NCBI GenBank assembly: GCA_037951105.1
Contig: JBAMJV010003029.1
Coordinates: forward strand, 1 to 64,000
Direction: 5' to 3'
DNA from: Echinarachnius parma
Lineage: Eukaryota; Echinodermata; Echinoidea; Clypeasteroida; Echinarachniidae
DNA: 64,000 nucleotides
How positions within the stretch are numbered: the first letter of the stretch is position 1; the number at the start of each line of letters is the position of its first letter. Shown piece after piece: positions 46,228-58,253 of this stretch. The notes beneath the pieces were generated by a model. It did not search any database, was not told where the DNA came from, and worked only from the letters and a program-made list of their open reading frames with translations. The translations under genes and the position numbers were made by a program.

Positions 46228-47190
46228 TGTGTATCCACTCTGTGATAAATTAAAATGAGTTCTGAATTTGTACATTGTTAGATTACAGATCTTACACTAA
46301 ATCCCATGAACAAACTTGGTTGCAATAATTGCATAATGTGAATGACAGAAATATTCTAGAAACACACTGGACGAAATCGGTCAGAAATTAAGAAAGTAAC
46401 GACAATTTGAACATTATGAACGAACATTGTAGAACGAAAATTGCCGCGAAATGTGACGAGCAGCCACTCATTGGTTTTGCATGCCATACAGAAGGTTTGG
46501 GAGTGATTTCTTATAATATATTACAAGGTGGCAATGCTCATAGTTTACCCCCCTTTTCACACATATGGAATACAATTGTCGCCTTGTTTAGGCCTAATAC
46601 TCAAACAATCGCAATAAATGAGTGTCATTGCCCGTTGATGAAGTTCGACTTAATCGTACTAAAAATAAGCCTGGATTGTGTAATTGATTAAACAAGCGCA
46701 GGCTGTCGCATACTGAACGCAATGAACACAGGCCATCGTGTGCTCTCTTCTCATCTCATCGAAGGTTCTTTCCATCGCACGATGAAAAATAAGGTTTCGA
46801 AACAGGCTCGAAACTAAATAAGAAAGATGGCTGGGGTTGACAAAGGCTTGTTAGACGCAGCATGAAAATGACGAAAATGGCTTAATTGGAATAAAATGCA
46901 CACCTAATATAGGCATTTTAAGCAATCTAAGGTATGTGGTATTCAATTATTCGAGCAAACTGTTACACTTGTCAACAAGGTAGTTTTCCGACCGAGCGCA
47001 CTTGCCGCGTCAACGTACTACTACTGGAATGACTGGGTGTTAATTAAAGCTATTTAATCACGGCGACTTCCCCTGAGAAATGCATAGTCCCTATTTCCAC
47101 GCATGAGTGCATGGTTGAGGATTACAGCCAGGTATTGTTCGCTCTTGCTTGTCTTGACATCATAATCCGCTTTGCGAGTTTTGTTTATAA
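46228..47190. other. Region upstream of gene A
   Basis: It should hold the gene A 5' UTR and promoter. I see no certain TATA box or CpG island and no coding frame with family resemblance. Confidence 0.35.
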
Positions 47191-47195
47191 ACCCA

Positions 47196-47400
47196 GTGCC
47201 CACTTTGCGATCTGCCCCTAGCGATCTAGAGCGATCTTGCCCGAATAGGAGTGATCCCCTGAGATAGGTGGTTAAGTCGCAAAGTGGGCACCAATGGCCG
47301 CACCAGATCGCTGTTACTCGCGTCCGCAAGGGTGGTGTCGGTTGCGGTCGCCAGGTTTTGGACATGTTCAAACATTTCGTTCTCGATCGCATGTCGGGCG
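47196..47400. repeat. GCCCAC-type MITE arm
   Basis: GCCCACTTTGCGATCT, CCCGAATAGGAG and TTAAGTCGCAAAGTGGGCAC match the ends of the element at 50344-50628. A matching right arm was not found. Confidence 0.65.
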
Positions 47401-47439
47401 GGATCGCACAAATGGCAAGCCGTTTGAACAATTATTCAT

Positions 47440-47778
47440 ATTTCCTGATAACAAGAATTCATTCCTTGATATCAAGAATTCTGTTTTTATATATCAATAA
47501 TTAAGTTCTTGATATCAAGAAATAAATTCATGATATCCAGAATTCGATTTCTTGATATCAAGAATTGAATTGATTTCTTGAAATCAAGAATTACCATTGG
47601 TTAACAACAGAAAATGATTTCTTTATATCAAGAATTCGATGTTCAGTTATGCGAAACTGCTTTACAAAGGCGCCCTGTAAGAATCAAGGATTCTTTTCTT
47701 GATATCAAGAAATGAATTCTTGATATCAAGAAATTATTTGTTGTTGTTAAGCAATGGTAATTCTTGATATCAAAGGAA
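47440..47778. repeat. Palindromic TTCTTGATATCAAGAA cluster
   Basis: At least eight exact or near copies of CTTGATATCAAG in about 340 bp, within a larger imperfect inverted repeat (ATTACCATTGGTTAACAACA near 47590 against GTTGTTAAGCAATGGTAAT near 47743). Confidence 0.85.
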
Positions 47779-47957
47779 ATAAGTGTTAAAACGGCTAGCC
47801 ATGACTGGCCATGCTCACACATTCAACAAATTCCAACAAATTCAAATCAAACAAGCGTGAATTCCTGGCTATTGTACTCCTCGAAAAGAAGTCACACTGA
47901 AAAGATCGCGTGCACAATGGAATCGGGCTGACTCACTGCGAACTGATGTGATTCCAA

Positions 47958-50320
47958 CAGGGGCGTAGACAACGGGGGGATGAGGGGGATGCATCCCCCC
48001 CACCTCACAAGGTGGAGGGGATGACGTGTACAATCATCCCCCCCCCCCCCCCCAGGTTTTAGGGAAGGATATATTTTTTTCTGTATGTATCTGTATACGA
48101 GTGGGAAGGAAAACATCAGTTGTATGAGCTAAGACTTGTTAATTCTAACGTTAACCAAGTAATTTATACATCCATTTTCAATTTTCGCTGCGCGCTTCGC
48201 GCGCGAACAGATTCTCTCAGTTTGTTGTGTAACTTGCGTATGGTCTTGGGTGAGTATTGTTTTTCTGTATACCGGGCCACGTATTTCCAGTGTAGGCTGG
48301 CATTGCTCTGGCTGCTTGTGTGACGTGCACCAAATTGCACCATTTCAAGTATATTATATAAATGCAAAATCTTCTCCGTGGGAGGGGGATACCCCCTCCC
48401 AAACCCTCCCTATTTGGCTCTGCCCCAGCCCCCGGTAGCTTCGCCCCTCGGGACTCATTCTTGGCCATAGGCTAAGTTGTTAGATCATACATAATGTGGC
48501 ATAATTATGGTGATGTTGGAACTGTGTATGACGCTAAATATAAATACAATATTCGTGTTTGTGTTCGGGTGCATATTCATTAGTGTGCCAATTATTTGTA
48601 TTCTTCGTGAAAATATATTTAAAATTTCTGGTCGATCAAATTATAACACGCTTTTCCAGATACAGTCAATGTTAAGCCCGAATTTCCTATCTAGGTAAGC
48701 ACCAAATTGCACAATTTCAAAGCCCAAAATGCAAAAGCTCCCTACCGTGGGAGGGGGGACACCCCCCTCCCACACCCTCCCCCCGCTCAGTAATTTCGCT
48801 CCCTGTGTTGGGGTGCATATTTATTAGTGTGCCAATTATTTGTATTCTTCGTGAAAATATATTTAAAATTTCTGGTCGATCAAATCATAACACGCTTTCC
48901 CAGATACAGTCAATGTTAAGCCCGAATTTCCTATCTAGGTAAGCACCAAATTGCACAATTTCAAAGCCCAAAATGCAAAAGCTCCCTACCGTGGGAGGGG
49001 GGACACCCCCCGCCCACACCCTCCCCCCGCTCAGTAATTTCGCTCCCTGTGTTGGGGTGCATATTTATTAGTGTGCCAATTATTTGTATTCTTCGTGAAA
49101 ATATATTTAAAATTTCTGGTCGATCAAATCATAACACGCTTTCCCAGATACATCCAATGTTAAGCCCGAATTTCCTATCTAGGTAAGCACCAAATTGCAC
49201 AATTTCAAAGCCAAAAATGCAAAAGCTCCCTACCGTGGGAGGGGGGACACCCCCCTCCCACATCCTCCCCCCGCTCAGTAATTTCGCTCCCTGTGTTGGG
49301 GTGCATATTTATTAGTGTGTCAATTATTTGTATTCTTCGTGAAAATATATTTAAAATTTCTGGTCAATCAAATCATAACACGCTTTTCCAGATACAGTCT
49401 AAAAATGCAAAAGCTTCCTACCGTGGAAGGGGGGACACCCCCCTCCCACACCCTCCCCCCGCTCAGTCACTTCGCTCCCTCGGGCTTGGTTGCTTCGCTC
49501 CTTGCAATGTCTCACTCTCACATCTGGCTCAAAGTTGGCAGCACTGTCGGTGGAATTCTCATCAAAAGGTTAAATTTAGCCCGGGTTAAATTTGTATGGA
49601 GCGCCACACTGCAAACAATGCGCACTTATTTATAAATGCGCGCTTGTACTAGATATGCGCTCTCATCCTTCATAAACGCAACACAAAACCCTATGAATAG
49701 ACCATTGCGCCTGACGCTTAGAAGAAAGTATGAAAAAAGTATGTAGAAACTTGACAATAATCGTTGATTTTGCCAGATTTATTTGAATTTTCATATAAAT
49801 AAAATGGACTCATCTTGCGTGGAAACCTCCAAACTTCCGCTGTCAAAATCGAGTATATAGAAAGCGCTAATTGAATGAAGAAACAAATAGGATAAGTGCC
49901 AATGGAGACTATGGTGGCAAAGGAGTAACTACCCGGCTTTCCATAAAGCAGTGGGTTAAATTTAACCTACTTCTGACGTAAAACGACGCGAAACGACGCG
50001 ATTTAGCACTGTGCTAAAAAAAGGTCTCTATGAGAATTCCAGCCTGTGAGTGTGGTTGGGCATGAGCCCCTACACACACAAAATCGTGATCCCCATAGGT
50101 TTTGTCCCCCCCCCCCCCAATCCAAAACTGCTTCCGGCCCGCCTGGTCACGACCACCTTAACATCTACCCCCCCTACCCCCCCCCCCCCCCCCCCCCCCC
50201 CCACTGAGCCACTTGGTCTTGAAATATTTCGGCAAGTGGTCTCGGCCGCGAACAAATTGGTCTTGGTCCGGTGAACGGCAAATCATCCCCCCCAGGTGTA
50301 AGAACCTGTCTACGCCACTG
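47958..50320. mobile_element. hAT-like non-autonomous element, 2.36 kb
   Basis: The left end CAGGGGCGTAGACA and right end TGTCTACGCCACTG are inverted repeats with one mismatch. The 8-bp sequence GATTCCAA flanks both sides exactly (47950-47957, 50321-50328), the target duplication length of hAT transposons. The interior has C/G runs and a 244-bp tandem array but no transposase. Confidence 0.85.
48555..49475. repeat. 244-bp tandem repeat, about 3.7 units
   Basis: The landmark GTGCATATT recurs at 48569, 48813, 49057 and 49301, exactly 244 bp apart each time. Units contain CGTGAAAATATATTTAAAAT, CCTACCGTGGGAGGGGGGAC and GCTCAGTAATTTCGCTCCCT. The last unit is internally deleted. Unit identity is high, so the array is young or homogenised. 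Confidence 0.92.
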
Positions 50321-50343
50321 GATTCCAAGGTCGCTAGCCCAAT

Positions 50344-50628
50344 GCCCACTATGCGATCTTGCCCGAATAGGAGCGATCCCCTGAGATCTGTCTTAAGTCG
50401 CAAAGTGGGCACCAATATGGCCGCACCAGATCGCCGCGTATGTGATCGAGACCGATTAACATGTCAAAACCCCGGCGACCGCAACCGACACCACCCTTGC
50501 GGACGCGAGTTACAGCGATCTGGTGCTGCCACTGGTGCCCACTTTGCGACTTAACCACAGATCTCAGGGGATCGCTCCTATTCGGGCAAGATCGCTATAG
50601 ATTGCTAAGCCTAGATCGCATAGTGGGC
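50344..50628. mobile_element. Hairpin MITE with ~75-bp inverted ends
   Basis: The ends share GCCCACTATGCGATCT, TTGCCCGAATAGGAGCGATC and CGCAAAGTGGGCACCA in inverted order. The right arm has about 28 extra bases. The whole can fold into a hairpin, and a relative lies at 47196. Confidence 0.82.
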
Positions 50629-50902
50629 TAAGGTATGTTTGGGTCTAGAGGGCGCAACAAGAACCATTATTTTATTGAGGTAAAAGAAACCTAAATACAA
50701 CATTTCACAGCATCAACTTTGTTTGATAAAAATCGGTTCAAAAATGGCCACAATATTGTTAAATGTATCTGTCATTGGAACGTTCTACGACATGCAACCG
50801 TAACGAGCGGACGTGCTTTTCGCGAGCTCCCGTCTCTACAGAAATGAGCCGAAAATCTCTACAATAATGAGCCAAATATCTGCACAGTGAGAATGTTAAG
50901 AA

Positions 50903-51944
50903 ATGAGTAATACTACAACGTCGTCGTACAACCTGAGAAAGAGAAATTCTAGCAAAAAAACCAGCAAAATGTCGCTTGCACCGCCCAGCATATCTTCGAA
51001 CCCTGTATCAACTGGCGGTTTTGGCGGTAACGTTGATCACGTGACCACGCAAGGCGCCAACCCTGGCCCCGCTCGGAGTTCCACGCCAGCCAACACCACA
51101 AATAGTGAGTTACTGCAAAGTATGCAGTCCATGTTTTCTCAATTAACGCATGACATGAATGCAAGATTCGACACCGTCAGTAATGACATCAGGCTAATCA
51201 AACATGACTTAGCAGAAATGAGGAGTGCAGTGCATGATTTGGAAACAAGTGTCAGCTTCAACGGAGACAAAATCAAATGCATCGAAAAAGAAAGCATACC
51301 CAAAGTAAGGGAGGAGTTGGACGCTACAAAGAAAGCATTTGAAGAGAAAAATGACCCTTCTCGAGCTCCACAATAGGAAGCAAAACCTTTTGGTTTACGG
51401 CGTAAGTGAACCTAACAACGAAAACATATACACGACCGTCAACGATGTTATCTGCCAATTTCTACATATCACGCCAGCTGAGGCCGCTAAAGTTCAACTC
51501 GTCAACGCTCATCGACTCCCGGCCCCCCGACATGCTAGTGAAGATACCGCTCCCCGTCCCATCATTGTTCGTTTCGTCAAGATGTCGGACCGCGACCACC
51601 TTCTTGAAGCCTTCAAACGTCGACGTCGCCCCCCGCCCTCCAGTCAACAGACTGTTCCTGGCCCCAACACCCAGCCTCTACAAGCTTCGCAGCCAGCCGC
51701 TCAACCCGCGCATCATGCCGGTCAACCTCCAGATCCCTTTGCTCGAGTCACACTTCGGTCAGATCTCCCGCCGGAGATGAAGCGCGAACGCGGACGGCTG
51801 GCCACACTCGCCTACAAGATTCGCAAGGAAAACAAGCTGCTCACCAGAATTCGCATCAATGGGACTAAGTTGTACCTGCAAACTCGTCGACCATCAGAAA
51901 TCGGAGTACCAAAAACACCCTGGACCAACCACCAACTGGGATAA
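50903..51944 (+). pseudogene. LINE ORF1, split by one frameshift
   Basis: The first frame (50903-51376, MSNTTTSSYNLRKRNSSKK) carries a basic N-terminus and a coiled coil (NARFDTVSNDIRLIKHDLAE). The second (to 51944) continues with NRKQNLLVYGVSEPNNENIY, an RRM-like ORF1p segment, HRLPAPR, PRPIIVRFVKM and a basic C-terminal domain (MKRERGRLATLAYKIRKEN). The frames overlap near 51340-51376, so one small indel there separates them. It is a divergent homologue of the ORF1 at 21.3 kb. Codon use is GC-rich relative to the flanking AT-rich DNA. Confidence 0.78.
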
Positions 51945-54348
51945 GTAATACTTTCATCTATATTCATCTAATCCAACTTTTGACTCCTCGTATAAACTGG
52001 TTCGCCTTTTAGCAATACTTCAATCTTGAACAAAACTGTAATTGTCGATCATTAAAGACAATATCTATATTCATTTAAACTGACTCTTGACTTTATAAAC
52101 TGGATCGCTATTTTGCATTATTTTGATTCTAACTTTAATTGTCTACTATCTAAGACAATTTTACATTTTATGCAAATTAATTGATATCCACCTTTTCCAA
52201 AACTTATTTTGTTTATATTTGTCAAATTTGAACTCTGTGAATAATCGAACATTCAACGAGTTATTTGGAATTAATTAGTACATATACAAATATACATTCT
52301 TTCCGATTCATTTGGTATTAAGTCGTGACATATTCGCTTTAATACATAATTAGCCAGATCCTTTTGCGTATATGTCATATTTATTTGTTTGAATCACTTT
52401 ATCGATCTATAATGTATCTTTAGTCCAAGCACTTTCATTTCCTGACACGGAGCTGCAATGCATCTTGTAACCTCATTAGTCTTCTTATTGCAATCATTCT
52501 TTGAACTGCAGGCATATCTATTTATTCATTCTATACTTAAATCATTGAATACAAACTTTATTATTTGCTGATGTGTATTTTATTTTTTCCCATGTATTTT
52601 TACATGCCGAGTAGCGAAGCAATGGCGTCACACTTTCTCCGTATGCCCTGATAACATTCTGAATATCTTGTTTTTGTTTTGAATTGAGCCCTTTTGTTAT
52701 GATATAATGGCTGATTGCCTCCTTGGCATGCGATTTACAACACATTCCTGCTTGCCTGACATTGTCTGGGTCCAGCTTTCCATGGCTACGAAGAGTGTGT
52801 CGCCAATGCTGTTGCTCTATTATTTTGCATAATGCCCTATTAACTTGTATTTAGTCTTCTTTCTATGCAGTGTTTCACGACCTTTCACAAGGAGCAACCT
52901 GGTTTCGCACTCATTTTGATACGTGTATATTTATAGATTATATTCTAAATTTCGATTAATTTTGAATCAAAATTGTTTAGATTTATTTCTTTTAAGCATC
53001 CAAAAGAGCTCCATTTAATGGAGTATCACAAAAACCAGGTCAGTTCCCGTGACAGGTTCTCTTTCATCGTGAGATGTTTACAATTTTGAAAGCCTTACAT
53101 TTACCTCATACCTTGAATACACGACTGATTCGTTTGATGTTGTTTATGCTTGTTGTATTTATCTAATGTTTATGATTAATTGCAATTTCATATTACTTTC
53201 AATAATAATTTTGTCAATGACTTTATTGATACAAGACAGTTGTAATGTATATACTTGTTGTTTTATTCCATGCAATATTCTTGGGATATTTTGTTCGAAT
53301 TTCAATATATTATAAGTTAAATAGTCACATGCGAATTATTCTGGTTAAATAATGCCTTCTTTTTGTTTCCCGCTCATTTACTTGAGCGCAGAGTGCCAGG
53401 TGATGTCGTCACACTCGTTTTACCTTAGGCAGTAATGATTTTAAAAAAGACACCGACTTTTGGTTTGAGGTAGGCTGGCTGTTGTCTTGGCAACCGATCA
53501 ATCACACGTATTTGTTTTTCTTTTCTTTTTTTTTTCTTTTTTTTTTTCCTTGAATCAAGCTGCCTATGGCAACGATGAGCTGTGACACCACACTTCGTTG
53601 CTTTATTGTTTCGCATGTAACTGTGTACTCCACGCTTACTCTATTTGGTAAATAGATTGACCGATTTCGCACTTACCACAATCTATTGTATATACCTTTG
53701 CTTTGATGTATGTTACTCTTTAAGTTGTTTTGAAAAGGAAATTCCTTTCATGAAACGATTAGCGACGTCTCCTTTTTTTCTTTTCTTTTTTTTAACTTTT
53801 GTTGAAATCAGGTCAGTTCTTTCTATGGGTCGTCCTTAATTTGAAATTATTGATGCTTTTGAAAATTGTTATCGCATATTATACTCTTTATTATAGTATA
53901 CTCTTTATTATAGTTACGATATATTCGTTTGGTTTTGAATTATTAGTATTATGTTATTTTGCCATTATACTTAACTTATTTACAATTTGATTTTGTATTT
54001 TCGCGCAATATTTCATCTTTTTAGCAACGATTTTCGTTCAACAATTATATATCTTCCAATGGGTGCCTCGCTATTAAGCATACTGCACCGTCATTATATT
54101 GTTTCCTCTCGCTCGTTTGTTATGCCAACAGTGTCTCAATGTGTGTTCATGTCTATTTTGTATTCATGTTTTTGTGTCTCCCTTCTTACCAACTGCAAGT
54201 GGTGGTCTTCATTATCCTTTCTTGAGCTCTATGTCTGCACCGATGTTTTCTTCTTTTCTTTTAAGTCATTGTTCAAGCGCTGCGAACTGTATATTGATTA
54301 TGATATGCTATTTGGTTTTGGTTACTCAGATTTTGTTTTTGTACAGTT
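51945..54348 (+). other. 2.4-kb non-coding, T-rich spacer between LINE ORF1 and ORF2
   Basis: No ORF of note. It is pyrimidine-rich on the plus strand with scattered short blocks that look like diverged copies of each other (TGTCACACTC-like, GGCAACGATGAG and CATGGCTACGAAG segments). It may be an extended internal region of the LINE or a filler insertion between two elements. Confidence 0.4.
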
Positions 54349-57300
54349 ATGATGGCTAATTTAGATCACCACTTACCTTTTGAGTCTGTGAGCGACGATG
54401 ACCTTTTTGATGTATTAAGACCCATTCAAGCTAACAATCAATTTTTTGTTAATCATACAGGAACCTTTGATGAAACTGTTATTGAAAATATAAACTCATC
54501 TTCTGAAGAGTTGAACTTGAATTTAGATCACGATGATCCAGCACAATATTCTTTTACAAAGTATATAACAAATACACAGTTTTATAATATTATTAAAGAT
54601 TTTAATAATGATACATTCTCGTTATTGCACTTAAATATACGAAGTTTAAATAAACACTTTGATGAATTGCTATCATTTTTAGATAACCCTTCCAATAAAC
54701 AGCTTTCTTTAATTGGACTAACTGAAACTTGGTTATCCCATGATTCTAACTTACCCTTTCTAATTGATGAATATGATTTTGTTTTTAAAAATAGGCAAGG
54801 GAGAGTCGGCGGTGGCGTCGCCTTATATGTGCTTAAATCTTTGAATTATGTTTTGCATGATAATATATCAATAATTAATAATGTTCTTGAGACTCTTTTT
54901 ATTGAAATTATGAATCCTGGAGGTAAAAATATTATAGTCGGAGTTACTTATCGACCCCCTAATTGTAACCATATAAAATTTTGACGCAATTATCCGACTT
55001 ATTGCGAAGTCCAGTGTTTATAAATAAGGATGTTTTTTTAATGGGGGACTTTAATATAAATTTATTAAATCATGAACATAATAATGTGTCCCAAGAATTT
55101 CTCGAGACCCTCCTCTCTGCATCTTTTTTACCTCTTATTTCTAAGCCCACTCGTGTGACAAACTCCTCTTCCTCCTTAATAGATAACATATTTTCAAATG
55201 TCATCCCCACCCTGACTCTTATATTGTTCTTTCAGACATAACTGACCATTATCCTATTGTGACACATTATACTTTATCTCAATCAATTAATAATAATGAC
55301 CCACGTTTATTTAGACGAAAAGTCAATAATGAAACATTAGCTAGTCTTGCTTCTAGTCTTGAACATGTAGATTGGTCTCCTGTTTATGGTGTAGATGAAG
55401 TAAATTCTTCTTATGATAATTTTTGTGATATTTTGAATGATCAATTAGATACTTGTATTCCTAAACAAAGAGTTAAACTTAATGATTATAAAAAACACCA
55501 AGGCTTCCTTGGATCACTAAATCGATATTACGTTCGATAAATAGGAAAAATAATCTTTTTTATAAATATAAATTAGATGGCACAGAAAGGTTAAAAATTA
55601 AATATACATCTTATACAAATATTTTGACTAAGATTATTCGTTTGGAAAAGAAAGGGTATTTTGAAAATATGTTGGCTTTGTATAAACATGATATGAAAAA
55701 TACTTGGAAAATGATTAAACAGGCAATGAATGTTACTAATAATAAATCTGACATAACAAAAATTAAGTTTAATGATGGGATTGTTGAGGATCCTAGGGAT
55801 ATAGTAAATATTTTAAATAATTACTTTTCTTCGATTGGTGAAAATCTTGCTATTAATATTCCCGCATCAAATAAGCATTTTGCTGATTTTTTGGGCCAGC
55901 CCAATTCTAACTCTATATTTTTTGTTCCTATTCATAGATATGAAATTTTAGATATTGTTTCGAAATTTAATTCTAAGAAAAGTTCTGGCCATGATGAAAT
56001 TAATAATTTTATTTTAAAGGGCATTATACCTTCTGTTGTGGATCCTCTCGTTCATATTTTTAACTTGTCTTTATTATATGGCCAGGTACCAAACTCTATG
56101 AAAATTGCCAAAGTAATTCCTTTGTTTAAAAAGGGCGATAAATTAGATGTAAATAATTATCGACCGATTTCCTTATTATCCTCTTTTTCAAAAATTTTAG
56201 AAAAGATAATATATTCACGTACAGTATCCTTTTTAAAAAATAACAATATTTTTTCTAGTCTCCAATTTGGTTTTAGGAAAAAACACAATACTGTACACGC
56301 ATTATTGTCCTTTATTGAGAAGGTAGCTCATGCAATCGACAAATCGTCTCATACGATAGGCATTTTCCTGGACTTCTCCAAGGCCTTCGACACGATTAAC
56401 CACGATATTTTACTTTATAAACTTTCACATTATGGTATACGTGGGTTGGCCTTGGAGTGGTTCAGGAGCTATCTCTCAGACAGAAGGCAGTGTGTATTTT
56501 TAAATGATAACTCTTCAGCTCCCCGTAATATAAATTGTGGTGTTCCACAAGGTAGTATATTAGGCCCACTTTTATTTATTTTATATCTTAATGACTTCTG
56601 TCGATCGTCCGAAATTTTGTCATTCGTACTTTTTGCTGATGATACAAATTTGTTTTTTTCTCATACGGATTCTCATAGATTAGTTGAAATTATTAATATT
56701 GAATTGAGTCATATTTTATCATGGATTAGAGCGAACAAATTATCATTGAATCTCCAGAAAACGAAATATATGTTGTTTAGTAAATCTATAGATTCTTCGT
56801 TACCGGCAAACATAGTTTTTGAAAACACCCCATTGGAGCGTGTTTCATTCATTAAATTTCTGGGTGTAATGGTTGATAGTAACCTTTCTTGGAAACATCA
56901 TATTGATCATATTTGTAAAACTATTTCTCGTAATATTGGTATTATTTATAAAGTAAAAACATGTCTTCCTTTTACTTCACTAATTATGCTTTATAGTTCT
57001 TTGATACTCCCATACTTAAATTATGGTCTTTTAGTTTGGGGAAACACACATGAAACTTTATTAGATAAAGTGTTGTTATTACAAAAGAAGGTTATTCGTA
57101 TTATATGTAACTCCCCTTTTCGCTCCCATACTGACTCTTTATTTTTTGAAAATAAGATACTGAAGGTAAAAGACCTATTTTTATTTCAACTTGGTCAATT
57201 TATGTATAATTATAATAATAACATGCTACCATCTGTTTTTCAAGAAATGTTTTTTAAAAATAGTTCAGTTCATAATTATCCAACTAGACATTCTGAAGAA

Positions 57301-57465
57301 TTTCATTTACCTCTCTTGCGGACCCTACTTGCTCAAAATACATTTATATATGAAGGTCCTAAATTATGGAATTCTTTAAGTAATGAAATAAAAAATGCTC
57401 CATCGATTAATATCTTTAAGAAAAAATTAAAATTGTTTTTATTACAATCTTATAAACATCATTGA
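54349..57465 (+). pseudogene. LINE ORF2 (endonuclease-RT) with three frameshifts
   Basis: Four consecutive frames read 54349-54984, 54981-55241, 55259-55540 and from about 55500 to 57465. The breaks lie near 54975 (T run), 55205 (four C where the inverted copy has five) and 55497 (A run one base short of the inverted copy). Each is a single-base loss in a homopolymer. Conserved parts: LTETWLS, VTYRPPN, MGDFNINLL, IPLFKKGD, NYRPISLL, FLDFSKAFDTINHD, CGVPQGSILGPLLF, FADD and ILPYLNYG. The 613-aa last frame includes the whole reverse transcriptase. Sequencing errors in homopolymers are an alternative to real decay. Confidence 0.88.
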
Positions 57466-58253
57466 ATTATATCTCCCATTTACTCTTATTTCGTGCTTAC
57501 GTCATCCTTAAACAAGGTCATTCTTTACTCACGGACTCAAAATGTAATCTGATATTATATATTGTGCCTTCTCATGCATTGTTCCATTCTATTATGCGCA
57601 AGTCTTTTTCCTTATTTTCACTTGAACCCCACTTGCAGCTTATCTTTTACATACATTTGTACCTCCGATCTCTCACTTCCTTTTGGCAGTGTCTCATTTT
57701 TTGTATTGTGTGCGTCTTCTCCTATTTGTGTCATGTAAAGTTCTCTCTTGTCCCATGTTGGTCTCTGTTGGCATCCCCTTTTCCCCCTTTTTTCCTCTCT
57801 ATATTTGTTTATGTTGTTGTAGTCTAGAATGTGTTAATTTAAATGTACAATATACCTAACTATTATTTGAGGGTTCCACAATTGTACAAGCTTTGCTTTT
57901 TAGTGGACCCCTCTTGTTTCCAATATGTATATCACTATTTTGTGCAAATTATCATTATTCATTTGTAATGTTTTGTTGGAAGCAAGAATAAATTGAAATT
58001 GAAATTGAAATTGACCAAGTTTAATTCTATACTTCAGAAAAGTATTTACAAAGCCTACACATTTGTGAACATTATACCAACACGGTTTTAAATGCTTTTT
58101 ATATGATCTCTCTATTGAATGAATATTTTAACAAACTTCACAGTCACATATTTTTGTTTTAAAAATGGTAGAAACTTCGGTGGCCATATTCATGAAACCC
58201 CGATAGCATAGCAGTCCGCTAGGCCTGATCTCCTTGCTAAAATGCCAGGTTGT

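Larger units (their letters stand above)
50790..58013 (+). mobile_element. Second two-ORF LINE, decayed, with unusually long inter-ORF spacer
   Basis: ORF1 (50903-51944) and ORF2 (54349-57465) lie on the same strand, followed by a 3' UTR ending in a TTGAAA array (to 58013). The ORFs are 2.4 kb apart, against 0.3 kb in the element at 21-26 kb. The 5' limit is approximate. A single element is inferred; the ORF1 part could be a separate insertion. The 3' 3 kb is nearly identical to the inverted copy at 60-63 kb. Confidence 0.7.

Noticed and set aside
57462..57827. 121-aa frame downstream of LINE ORF2, also present in the inverted copy
   Set aside because: It lies in the LINE 3' UTR. Its presence in both copies reflects element identity, and it has no recognisable domain.
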